A DNA stretch of 39,747 bases from assembly GCA_013390375.1 (NCBI GenBank), contig JACATA010000010.1:1-39747 (forward strand), written 5' to 3'. Below the pieces are notes generated by a model. The model was not told the origin of the DNA. It saw only the letters and a list, made by a program, of their open reading frames with translations, and did no database searches. The position numbers and the translations under genes were made by a program. Source of the DNA: Marine Group I thaumarchaeote (GTDB lineage: Archaea > Thermoproteota > Nitrososphaeria > Nitrososphaerales > Nitrosopumilaceae). Every line of letters starts with the position of its first letter. The stretch's first letter is position 1. This document shows, in pieces, positions 24,961 to 31,941 of this stretch.

Positions 24961-25476
24961 CTATTCAAATTTGTCTAGTGGAAGGTTCTGATAATCCCCA
25001 TTAGGTAATGTTCTTTTAATTACAATTGGTATCACTCTTTGTTTTAATTCTTCCATTGCGATTTCAAGTGATGTTGTTGCATTTTTTGGAATTTCAATGA
25101 ATACAGGCGCACCAAGAGATAGTTGAAGTGTACGTGCACCCATAATTCTCGCCTTTTCAAATCTAGTTAACATCGGTGGTCCAATAACAATTTGGCCATC
25201 CTTGCTAGTAATTTCTACCTTTTTGTGCGGTAAGTCTTTAGTTATTATTTCACGATTTCTAATAATCTCACATTCTTTATCAATTTCTGCCATTTCTTTT
25301 TCAGTAATTTCCTTTCTACCATTTTCACGTACTTTTCTATATTGTTCAATGGCAGTTTCAGTACTTTTATTCAGCATTTTGGTAATGTTTTCATTGACCG
25401 AGTCATCATCTTCTGAATTGACGGCTTCATGTGTTTCGTCTATATTTTCATCTGACTTAGGCAACCGTAAAATCAT
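24961..25476 (-). CDS. rpoK: RNA polymerase subunit K (Rpb6 homologue) with long acidic N-terminal extension
   Basis: The conserved Rpb6/omega domain is the C-terminal half: LTRFEKARIMGARTLQLSLG, then ATTSLEIAMEELKQRVIPI, then IKRTLPNG. It wraps around the largest RNA polymerase subunit and helps assembly. Archaeal RpoK is usually under 100 residues; here about 80-90 extra residues, acidic and predicted helical, precede the domain, in the manner of the acidic tail of eukaryotic Rpb6. ATG 25476 is chosen; an upstream start at 25521 would run through the promoter region it shares with the divergent gene, and TTG 25464 is a further possibility. Confidence 0.88.
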   Translation of the reverse strand: MILRLPKSDENIDETHEAVNSEDDDSVNENITKMLNKSTETAIEQYRKVRENGRKEITEKEMAEIDKECEIIRNREIITKDLPHKKVEITSKDGQIVIGPPMLTRFEKARIMGARTLQLSLGAPVFIEIPKNATTSLEIAMEELKQRVIPIVIKRTLPNGDYQNLPLDKFE

Positions 25477-25486
25477 CTGAAAGCGG

Positions 25487-25495
25487 TTATATATT
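25487..25495. promoter_or_regulatory. Shared TATA-like element of divergent genes
   Basis: TTATATATT is nearly symmetrical. For the plus strand it is centred about 25 bases before ATG 25516, fitting a leaderless start. For the minus strand the same element would start transcription near 25465, which is why the RpoK start is uncertain. Confidence 0.4.
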
Positions 25496-25515
25496 CTACG
25501 AGCTAGAATCGAGAA

Positions 25516-25896
25516 ATGCAATCAGGAACGGTTTCAAGAGTTGATGTAATTTTAGAAATTAATGGTGCTGAAAGAATTTCATGCCAATTAAAACGTCATC
25601 TTTCTCCAACGACAGTAGGGTTAATCACACGCATGTTACCTTTGAATGGAAATGCACATCATATGGGGCAATCTGTTGTATATTTTGAGACGAGAATTAA
25701 TTCAGGAATAGAACGGAAAAGAACAGATTTTAAAAAAGGTGATATTGCATTTTTACCAACAGAAGGAAGTATTTGCTTTTATATGGATGATGTATTTGGC
25801 GGAAAACTGATGACAATTGTTGGTAAAATAACAGGTGATATTAAAAAATTAAAGGCAATAAAATCTAGCGATGTTTTATCACTTTCCAGAAACTGA
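25516..25896 (+). CDS. Cyclophilin-like fold protein (DUF369/TM1367 type)
   Basis: 126 residues, nearly all beta-strand. Segments such as CQLKRHLSPTTVGLITRMLP, HHMGQSVVYFE, FKKGDIAFLPTEGSICFYMD and a final GKLMTIVGKITGD match the small cyclophilin-like family typified by TM1367. The fold is that of cyclophilin, but the catalytic arginine arrangement is not evident, so isomerase activity should not be assumed. It is divergent from rpoK. Its last 18 bases overlap the convergent S25e gene. Confidence 0.75.
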   Translation: MQSGTVSRVDVILEINGAERISCQLKRHLSPTTVGLITRMLPLNGNAHHMGQSVVYFETRINSGIERKRTDFKKGDIAFLPTEGSICFYMDDVFGGKLMTIVGKITGDIKKLKAIKSSDVLSLSRN

Positions 25897-26184
25897 TTTG
25901 TATAAATGATGACCGCTGAAACCTCCAATCCTTTCCACTGTTCCCTCACCAAGTAATTTTTGTAAGAATGAATTAGCTGCAGAAATTTTAACATCAGTTT
26001 GTCTTGCTAAATCCTGTACAGTAATTACTTTGGCAGCATTGATGTATTTTATTGCCTTGGATTCATCAATAATTACTGAAGGCCCAGTCTTTGCTACATT
26101 ACTCTTTTCAGATTTTTTAGATTTTGCATCTTTTTTTTGTGATTTATCTTTTTGTGCTGGGGATTTATTTTTTGATCCGCCCAT
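25879..26184 (-). CDS. rps25e: 30S ribosomal protein S25e
   Basis: A lysine-rich N-terminal tail (about 1-40) leads into a winged-helix core: VITVQDLARQTDVKISAAN, FLQKLLGEGTVERIGG, HHLYK. This is eukaryotic-type S25, found in Thermoproteota and Thaumarchaeota but not in most Euryarchaeota, so it supports the lineage call. ATG 26184 (MGGSKNKS) is the natural start; the frame extends to TTG 26193. The 3' end overlaps the convergent cyclophilin-like gene. Confidence 0.93.
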   Translation of the reverse strand: MGGSKNKSPAQKDKSQKKDAKSKKSEKSNVAKTGPSVIIDESKAIKYINAAKVITVQDLARQTDVKISAANSFLQKLLGEGTVERIGGFSGHHLYKSVSGK

Positions 26185-26301
26185 TTTATTCAAAAAAAGA
26201 ATTCCTACTTATAAACGAATAATTAATTAATTTTGCAAATATTTTTTAGAATTTATTATTGTAATGGCATAATTTATTATCTATAAGTGCACAAAAATTT
26301 T

Positions 26302-26514
26302 ATGGGAATAATTGCAAAGGGTGCAAAATGTAATGTGTCTGGTTGTGATAACGACGGATTTCGTTCTCTAAACACCAAAAAAATTGAAGGAGCTGGTTTA
26401 CGTGTATCTGTTAATAGCAAAAAGGCCGCTCTTTGCAAAGATCATTACAAAGAATGGAAAAAAGAAACTAGAGATGATAGATCTTTAGAACGTGCAAGAT
26501 TTGATATATATTAA
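26302..26514 (+). CDS. Small zinc-binding protein, function unknown
   Basis: 70 residues starting MGIIAKGAKCNVSGCDNDG, with a second pair later as LCKDHYKEWKK, giving a C-x4-C / C-x2-H site. Short proteins with this start and Cys/His spacing occur in many archaea, with no known role. The C-terminal tail is highly charged (DDRSLERARFD). ATG 26302 is preferred; GTG 26287 would add five residues. A TATAA element lies about 25 bases upstream (near 26280), fitting a leaderless start. Confidence 0.75.
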   Translation: MGIIAKGAKCNVSGCDNDGFRSLNTKKIEGAGLRVSVNSKKAALCKDHYKEWKKETRDDRSLERARFDIY

Positions 26515-26532
26515 GAAATATTTATTCAGAAT

Positions 26533-27612
26533 CTATTTATCATAATATTTTTCAGCATTTTTAAAAAATTCCCTTTTGAGATTATTATAGTATGTATCAA
26601 GTTTTTTGTAAAGACGTTTTGGTTTTCTTGGTTTTTGGTTACTAATTACATACAGCGCAAGAATTGGAAACGCTATAGTTGCATCAGTGTAAACAGTTAC
26701 CATATCATGATTAGCATCTTTTACCTTACCCCAGCTTTTTCCTTCTTGCAGTGTGGCACCTGACAATCCGCCAGTATCAGGTCTTGCATCTGTGATCTGT
26801 ATTATGTAATCTTGGCCACCAGTGTTTTGGCGAAGTATTTGGTCAAGAAGTGGACCAGTCTGTTGAGCAGTATTTTTTGGAACACCGCCACCTAATTCAA
26901 CTATTCCAGATTTTTTAGAGTTGAATAGAATAGATGCTTGTTCTAAAATTTCTCTTACAAAATCTAAGCTATACGTCTTCCCTCTTAATCTATGAACTGC
27001 TAAATTAAGGGCAAGAGAAGAGTCTTTTAGCGTTGATATGTAAATTGGTACATCATAATTATACGCTGTAGTAACAAAACTTCTTTCAGGATATTTTGAG
27101 TTTTCACTGCTTATTTTACCCAAAAAATTACAAAACTCAGCGGTAGTAAATGGTTTATCAACAAAATTGTTTTTGAATGCTTTTTGAATAACTTGGTCTT
27201 GAGCTTCTAACGTTTCATAAAATTTGATAAACACATCTCTAATCCGAACAATTCCCATATCATATAATTTCTCATCATCAACTTGGAAATCACCTTGTTT
27301 TACTGGTAATCCCCATGCAAAATGGTCTTCGTGATACACATTAGCACCAGTTGTAATTATCCAATCTACAAACCCTCTTTCAATTAGAGTTTTAAAAATT
27401 CCACCAAAGCCAACTGGTGCCAAAGCTCCAGAAGCAGTTAAACAAATAGTTGCATTTTCTTTTATCATTTTTGCATAAACCTTTGCAGCCTCGCCAAGTT
27501 TTCGTCCGTTAAATCCAGATTCTGAATAAATTTTCACCAAGTCTTCTATTGACATATTGGGGTCAAGTTTGATATGTGGAATATCATTACCCCTAAAATG
27601 ATGTTGATCCAT
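26533..27612 (-). CDS. dys: Deoxyhypusine synthase
   Basis: Transfers the aminobutyl group of spermidine to a lysine of initiation factor aIF5A, NAD-dependent. The catalytic lysine lies in GKSWGKVKD near the C-terminus. Other family stretches are LTASGALAPVGFGG, DWIITTGANVYHEDHF, GGGVPKN and TDARPDTGGLSGAT. 359 residues is a normal length. It implies that the cell makes or imports spermidine; the agmatinase at 31072-31941 could supply putrescine upstream. It is monocistronic, transcribed toward the small zinc protein. Confidence 0.96.
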   Translation of the reverse strand: MDQHHFRGNDIPHIKLDPNMSIEDLVKIYSESGFNGRKLGEAAKVYAKMIKENATICLTASGALAPVGFGGIFKTLIERGFVDWIITTGANVYHEDHFAWGLPVKQGDFQVDDEKLYDMGIVRIRDVFIKFYETLEAQDQVIQKAFKNNFVDKPFTTAEFCNFLGKISSENSKYPERSFVTTAYNYDVPIYISTLKDSSLALNLAVHRLRGKTYSLDFVREILEQASILFNSKKSGIVELGGGVPKNTAQQTGPLLDQILRQNTGGQDYIIQITDARPDTGGLSGATLQEGKSWGKVKDANHDMVTVYTDATIAFPILALYVISNQKPRKPKRLYKKLDTYYNNLKREFFKNAEKYYDK

Positions 27613-27697
27613 TACATGAAGTCTAATATTGATAAATAAACCTGTTTTGGCGTGACCATTTCAAAAAATCTAAATTCAAAACAGTTTAAAATCTACT

Positions 27698-28027
27698 ATG
27701 AAGTATGTTGATATCTCAAATCCAGAACGAATAGACCGGATTCCCGATAAAATTATTCAGATACTTTCTGGCGGGGATATAGCAGAGCGTGGTTACAAAA
27801 TAAAAAACATCCAGTTACGATTATACACTGAAAAAAATGATAAAAAACTGGGACCATATTCTCTAATTACATCATTAGTTGAAACTGACAAGGGTTCCGT
27901 TGAAATGGTTTATGATGAAGGATTTCGTGGGAATAACGCATTAGAACGTTCTAGTAAATTTTTAACTGATAATTTGGGTATTTCTGGCTTAATACTACGT
28001 TCATTAATATTTTTAGATGGAAAATGA
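27698..28027 (+). CDS. Conserved-looking 109-aa protein, function unknown
   Basis: A soluble alpha/beta protein with no cysteines and no membrane segment. The regular alternation of charged helices and a hydrophobic end (LGISGLILRSLIFLDGK) suggests a folded domain, but I recognise no family. A TTTAAAATC element lies roughly 15 bases before the ATG. It opens a run of very small genes and shares ATGA with the next one (28024), so those two are probably co-translated. Confidence 0.65.
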   Translation: MKYVDISNPERIDRIPDKIIQILSGGDIAERGYKIKNIQLRLYTEKNDKKLGPYSLITSLVETDKGSVEMVYDEGFRGNNALERSSKFLTDNLGISGLILRSLIFLDGK

Positions 28028-28173
28028 CAAACACAGCTTATCACCAAAAACTATCCTCGGATGATAAAAAGCCAATTTGTTCATTGTGTAAGGAAGAGTC
28101 ACTTTACTATTGTACAATGAATGACGAATATTATTGCATTAATCATGTTTTAGGTCATGATGAAAATGAATAG
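28024..28173 (+). CDS. Tiny zinc-finger protein (49 aa)
   Basis: The ATG overlaps the stop of the previous gene (ATGA). The product has CSLCKEE, then YYCTMNDEYYCINHVLGHD: a CxxC pair, two further cysteines and flanking histidines, like a small B-box or treble-clef site. The cysteine spacing plus the coupled start make it likely to be real despite its size. Function unknown; the pair may act together with the 109-residue upstream protein. Confidence 0.65.
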   Translation: MTNTAYHQKLSSDDKKPICSLCKEESLYYCTMNDEYYCINHVLGHDENE

Positions 28174-28211
28174 TTGGTATATTTTTTAAAAGACAATTAG
28201 CTGATTAATTT

Positions 28212-28463
28212 ATGGAAGAATCTGAACACAATTTAAGAATTGAAAAAATTGCTGAATTGATTTTATCTGATAATATTTCTCTTGATGAGCAGGACCAAAA
28301 CAAACTCAGAAAGTATCATGATTTTGCAAAACAGAATTATGGGCTTGATCAGGATGCAGCATCTGATCTAGTTAATGAGGCATTTTTATATCTAAAATTA
28401 AAGCAAGCGCCTGACATTGACCCATTAACTAAAGGTGACGAATTTGGGGCTGGATTTAGTTAA
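28212..28463 (+). CDS. Small helical protein, function unknown
   Basis: 83 residues, charged and almost wholly alpha-helical (IEKIAELILSDNISLDEQD, then DAASDLVNEAFLYLKLKQ), ending in a glycine-rich GDEFGAGFS tail. No cysteine, membrane segment or known motif. It starts 38 bases after the zinc-finger gene and may belong to the same transcript. A 7-bp inverted repeat follows its stop. Confidence 0.6.
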   Translation: MEESEHNLRIEKIAELILSDNISLDEQDQNKLRKYHDFAKQNYGLDQDAASDLVNEAFLYLKLKQAPDIDPLTKGDEFGAGFS

Positions 28464-28479
28464 TGATATAGATATATCA
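28464..28479. promoter_or_regulatory. AT-rich inverted repeat after the 83-aa gene
   Basis: TGATATA (28464-28470) and TATATCA (28473-28479) are perfect inverted arms separated by GA, directly after the stop codon. Either an operator-like palindrome or part of a 3' end. The rest of 28480-28616 holds no ORF that I can support. Confidence 0.3.
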
Positions 28480-28616
28480 AATTGATAACACGAAACTAGT
28501 CAAGATTTACCAATTAAAATCAAGAAAAAATTTCAAAAAATTAGAATTGTTGAATTAATCTAGCTATTTTTTTAAATGCAATCTTCTTTTTAAGAAAGCT
28601 GAAAGTATAATTCAGC

Positions 28617-28718
28617 ATGGCTGAATCCTCAATCTTGCCTTACATCCTTGTAGGAACTGCTATAGCTGTTGCAGTTGTGGTTATATCGATAATACGTAGA
28701 AAACGACAGGGTTTCTAG
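28617..28718 (+). CDS. Single-helix membrane miniprotein (33 aa)
   Basis: ATG 28617 gives 33 residues: a short head (MAESSILPY), one membrane helix (ILVGTAIAVAVVVISII) and a basic end RRKRQGF that would stay in the cytoplasm. A TTTTTAAGA element (about 28588-28596) lies 25 bases upstream of the ATG. Helix plus positive-inside end is a typical small membrane protein, perhaps a subunit or regulator of a larger complex. The partner is unknown. Confidence 0.6.
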   Translation: MAESSILPYILVGTAIAVAVVVISIIRRKRQGF

Positions 28719-28810
28719 TTGGAAAAGGATCAAGAATAAGATTTTTGCATTATATCGCTAATAAAGGCTAATCCTAACACTTTATTGTAAACAATTTATC
28801 ATTTAAAATT

Positions 28811-28969
28811 ATGAATTTTTTTAGAAGGAATAAGGAGATTGTAATTACTGGTACAACCTGTAAATTTTGTGGAATGGAATTTTCAGCTCCAGATAGAATG
28901 GTAAAACATATGCTAAAAGCTCATGGTAAACCCAAAAAGAATAAAGGTTCTAGTTGTCCAAATTGCTGA
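28811..28969 (+). CDS. Tiny C2H2-type zinc-finger protein (52 aa)
   Basis: A single classical finger, CKFCGMEF then HMLKAH (C-x2-C-x13-H-x4-H), sits after a basic head and before KPKKNKGSSCPNC, where a terminal CPNC adds another thiol pair. Short archaeal proteins with one C2H2 finger are known and are usually assigned DNA or RNA binding. The ATG is preceded by an AATTTATCA element about 22 bases upstream. The target is unknown. Confidence 0.65.
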   Translation: MNFFRRNKEIVITGTTCKFCGMEFSAPDRMVKHMLKAHGKPKKNKGSSCPNC

Positions 28970-28981
28970 TAATTGGTTATA

Positions 28982-29098
28982 ATGCGACAACATGAGATAA
29001 ACAAAAGAAGAAAATTAAAACGAAAACGTTTAGAATCTTCTAAATCACAAGTGGAAAAAAAACATAAACAAAAATTCAAAGGCAAGAGAAGATCGTAG
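28982..29098 (+). CDS. Highly basic 38-residue protein
   Basis: ATG 28982 begins 12 bases after the zinc-finger gene. Of 38 residues, 17 are lysine or arginine (for example NKRRKLKRKRLESSK and FKGKRRS). Such composition indicates binding to RNA, the ribosome or DNA. Because AAA-rich sequence easily yields lysine-rich frames, the call is moderate; the proximity to the upstream gene and the mix of AGA, CGA and CGT arginine codons argue for a real gene. Confidence 0.45.
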   Translation: MRQHEINKRRKLKRKRLESSKSQVEKKHKQKFKGKRRS

Positions 29099-29118
29099 AG
29101 GCGATTTACCAGTTAATT

Positions 29119-29137
29119 TTAGCTAGAATCTAGCTAA
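29119..29137. promoter_or_regulatory. Inverted repeat 1 upstream of thrS
   Basis: TTAGCTAGA (29119-29127) and TCTAGCTAA (29129-29137) are perfect 9-bp inverted arms around one base. Together with the second repeat it forms an array of four TAGCTA cores between the basic miniprotein gene and thrS. Confidence 0.5.
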
Positions 29138-29143
29138 TCACTT

Positions 29144-29170
29144 TAGCTATGACTAGTTTAGTCATAGCTA
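29144..29170. promoter_or_regulatory. Inverted repeat 2 upstream of thrS
   Basis: TAGCTATGACT (29144-29154) and AGTCATAGCTA (29160-29170) are perfect 11-bp arms around AGTTT. This is the strongest dyad noticed in the window. It lies upstream of the likely thrS TATA region (TTAATTC near 29187), so it would not be in a leaderless thrS mRNA. It is either an operator or the 3' end of the upstream transcript. Confidence 0.6.
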
Positions 29171-29216
29171 GTAGTAATCATAACACTTAATTCAATAATT
29201 CAATTTGTGTGAGATT

Positions 29217-31067
29217 ATGCGCATTTTACAATTACATTGCGATAGTATAGAGTATACACCAACAAAAAAAGAAATAAAATCTGCAGAAGAAATAGAACCT
29301 AAAAAAATTAGTATAGAAGAAGTTGTAGTATGTTTTACTGCAATTGAGGAAGGCGATGATTCAGATACAGCAAAAAATGCTATCATTGATATTCAAAAAT
29401 CAATGAAGCAAATTGGTTGCAATAAATTACTGTTGTATCCATATGCACATTTAAGCTCTAATCTTGCATCACCTGGCACTGGTCTTAAAATTTTAAAAGA
29501 AATGCAAGAATCATGCACTGGGATTGATGCTATGCGTGCACCATTTGGATGGACAAAGGCTTTTAGCATACAAGTAAAGGGTCATCCTCTTGCAGAAAGT
29601 TCCAAAGTTTTTTCTAAGGATTCAATTAAGGAAAAAACATCTACAGCATTAGAATCTGAATCTAAGATCAAATCATATTGGTACATAATGACACCAGACG
29701 GTAAAATGGAAGAGATTGAAAAATTTAATTTCTCTAATCATAAACAGCTCGAAATATTTGCAAAGTATGAATCAGCAAAAAAAAGAAGTGTCGATGAGCC
29801 TCCACCACATATTAACCTGATGAAAAAACTTGCAATTGCTGATTACGAACCAGCATCTGATCCTGGTAATATGAGATTTTATCCTAATGGTAGGCTAATT
29901 AAATCCCAAATTGAACAGTATGTTACAGACAAAGTTCATGACTATGGTGGCGTTGAGGTTGAAACCCCAATCATGTATGATTCACACCATCCAAGTATGG
30001 AAAGTTACTTTAACAGATTTCCTGCAAGACAATATAGTATAGATTCAGAAGGTAGGCATCTTTTCTTAAGATTTTCTGCATGCTTTGGACAATTTTTAAT
30101 GGCAAGTGATTTTCAATTGTCATACAAAAATCTACCATACAAACTCTATGAACTTACTCGTTATAGTTTCAGACGAGAACAATCTGGAGAACTTGTTGGT
30201 CTAAGAAGACTAAGAGCATTTACTATGCCTGACTGCCATGCGTTTTGTAAAGATATGTCACAAGCAATCGACGAATTTAGAAAAAGGTTTGATCTTTCTC
30301 GTGAAGTTTTGTCAGGATTAGGAATTGAAGAAAATGATTATGAAACGGGTATTAGATTTACTGAGGACTTTTATAATAAAAACAAAGAATTAATCAAACA
30401 GTTGGTTTCAAAGGTGGGAAAACCAGTTTTAGTTGAGATGTGGAAAGAGCAATTCTTTTACTTCGTAATGAAATGGGAATTTAATTTTGTTGATAATTTA
30501 GGCAAAGCGAGCGCATTGTCAACTGATCAAATCGATGTTGAAAACGCTAAACGTTACGGAATTACATTTACTGATGAAAAAAATAAACAACAACACCCAA
30601 TCATTTTACATAACTCGCCATCTGGCGCAGTAGAACGTGTGATTTACGCATTATTGGAAAAGTTTGCTAAGCAAATAAAAGATGGGAAAAGACCACAATT
30701 TCCACTTTGGTTAGCACCTACACAAGTAAGAGTAATTCCTCTAAAGAATGATTTTCTAGAATTTAGTAATGATCTTGCTAGCAAATTAACTAAGCAGAAT
30801 ATACGAGTTGATATTGATGACAGGAATGATACAATCAGTAAAAGAATTAGGGATGCAGAAAAAGAATGGATTAGTTATGTTTTGGTAATTGGAGAAAAAG
30901 AAGTGAAGTCTACTAGTTTGAGTGTTCGTGATAGAACAACTGGTGATGTGCGTCAACTTTCTGTTGAGGACTTTGTAAAGGAGATTCACGATGCAATAAG
31001 TGGTAAACCAATTTCAAAATTAAACTCACCAATCTTGTTATCACGAAGGCCACAGATAATGGTGTAA
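29217..31067 (+). CDS. thrS: Threonyl-tRNA synthetase (archaeal type)
   Basis: Charges tRNA(Thr). The N-terminal ~140 residues form the archaeal DTD-like editing domain that clears mischarged serine (start MRILQLHCDSIEYTP). The class II catalytic core follows, with motif 2 around YSFRREQSGELVGLRRLRAF and zinc ligands in FSACFGQF, MPDCHAF and ILHNSPSG. The anticodon-binding domain ends the protein (APTQVRVIPL onward). 616 residues, full length. ATG 29217 is chosen over an in-frame GTG at 29205 because it gives the canonical N-terminus. The agmatinase gene starts four bases after its stop. Confidence 0.96.
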   Translation: MRILQLHCDSIEYTPTKKEIKSAEEIEPKKISIEEVVVCFTAIEEGDDSDTAKNAIIDIQKSMKQIGCNKLLLYPYAHLSSNLASPGTGLKILKEMQESCTGIDAMRAPFGWTKAFSIQVKGHPLAESSKVFSKDSIKEKTSTALESESKIKSYWYIMTPDGKMEEIEKFNFSNHKQLEIFAKYESAKKRSVDEPPPHINLMKKLAIADYEPASDPGNMRFYPNGRLIKSQIEQYVTDKVHDYGGVEVETPIMYDSHHPSMESYFNRFPARQYSIDSEGRHLFLRFSACFGQFLMASDFQLSYKNLPYKLYELTRYSFRREQSGELVGLRRLRAFTMPDCHAFCKDMSQAIDEFRKRFDLSREVLSGLGIEENDYETGIRFTEDFYNKNKELIKQLVSKVGKPVLVEMWKEQFFYFVMKWEFNFVDNLGKASALSTDQIDVENAKRYGITFTDEKNKQQHPIILHNSPSGAVERVIYALLEKFAKQIKDGKRPQFPLWLAPTQVRVIPLKNDFLEFSNDLASKLTKQNIRVDIDDRNDTISKRIRDAEKEWISYVLVIGEKEVKSTSLSVRDRTTGDVRQLSVEDFVKEIHDAISGKPISKLNSPILLSRRPQIMV

Positions 31068-31071
31068 TAAA

Positions 31072-31941
31072 ATGAGTTTTCTGGACCTTCATATGACAAA
31101 TTCACCATTGATTATTAATCCTAATGATGACTCTGAATCAGTAGCTGTTATTTTTGGTGTACCATTTGACTCAACGCATTCTTACAAACCAGGTTGTCGT
31201 TTTGGACCTGATGCAATGCGTGACGCATTTAATAATATTGAAATTTTTCAACCAGAGTTTGGCGTTGACTTGGAAACAGTAAATATTAATGATCTTGGTA
31301 ATACTAAAACTACAGTCGTTGCAGCGGAAATGCTGCAAATGGTTGAAAACATTACTTCAGAATTAAAAAAACAAAACAAACAGATAATAATTTTAGGTGG
31401 TGAACACTTGATTACTCTAGGAAGTTTTACATGCTTTCCGAAGGATACTGGATACGTAGTATTTGACGCGCATTATGATCTAAGAGATCAATACGCAGAC
31501 ATTAAACTTAGTCACGCTGCATATCTAAGGAGAATAGTTGAAAAACGTGGGTCTGAAAACATTGTTCATGTAGGAGCAAGGGCGTTTGTCAAAGAGGAAC
31601 TTGCATTTCTAAAGGAACATAACATTGCAACAGTATCAGACAAAGAAATTCGTAATGGTAATGGAACTAAATCACTCAAAGATATCACATCAACTTTTGA
31701 CAGTCTTTATCTGAGTATAGACCTAGATGTATTGGATCCTGCATTTGCGCCAGGCGTCGGTAATCCCGAGGCTGTAGGAATTTCATCTAGAGAATTATAT
31801 GATTTGATTACAACACTACAAAACAAAAAGATTGTAGCTGCAGATATAGTAGAACTTAATCCAACTTATGATAACGGTTCTACCGCATCTATGGCTGCAA
31901 AATTGATAGCTACAATTATTGCGATGAATCTAAGCAGGTGA
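31072..31941 (+). CDS. speB: Agmatinase / ureohydrolase family
   Basis: Binuclear manganese hydrolase that splits a guanidino compound into an amine and urea. Metal ligands are seen in GGEHLITLGS, FDAHYDLRDQY and SIDLDVLDPAFAPG. The short loop after DAHYD and the overall size (289 residues) favour agmatinase over arginase. The product putrescine would lead to spermidine for deoxyhypusine synthase (26533-27612); urea would be a second product. It is tightly packed after thrS, and its stop overlaps the start of the next gene. Confidence 0.9.
   Translation: MSFLDLHMTNSPLIINPNDDSESVAVIFGVPFDSTHSYKPGCRFGPDAMRDAFNNIEIFQPEFGVDLETVNINDLGNTKTTVVAAEMLQMVENITSELKKQNKQIIILGGEHLITLGSFTCFPKDTGYVVFDAHYDLRDQYADIKLSHAAYLRRIVEKRGSENIVHVGARAFVKEELAFLKEHNIATVSDKEIRNGNGTKSLKDITSTFDSLYLSIDLDVLDPAFAPGVGNPEAVGISSRELYDLITTLQNKKIVAADIVELNPTYDNGSTASMAAKLIATIIAMNLSR

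Noticed and set aside
25476-25521. Upstream start of rpoK at 25521
   Set aside because: It would translate through the TATATA element shared with the divergent gene and overlap that gene's start.
28464-29216. Repeats considered as CRISPR or an attachment site
   Set aside because: The repeats are short, irregularly spaced dyads without uniform spacers, and there is no integrase or cas gene nearby.
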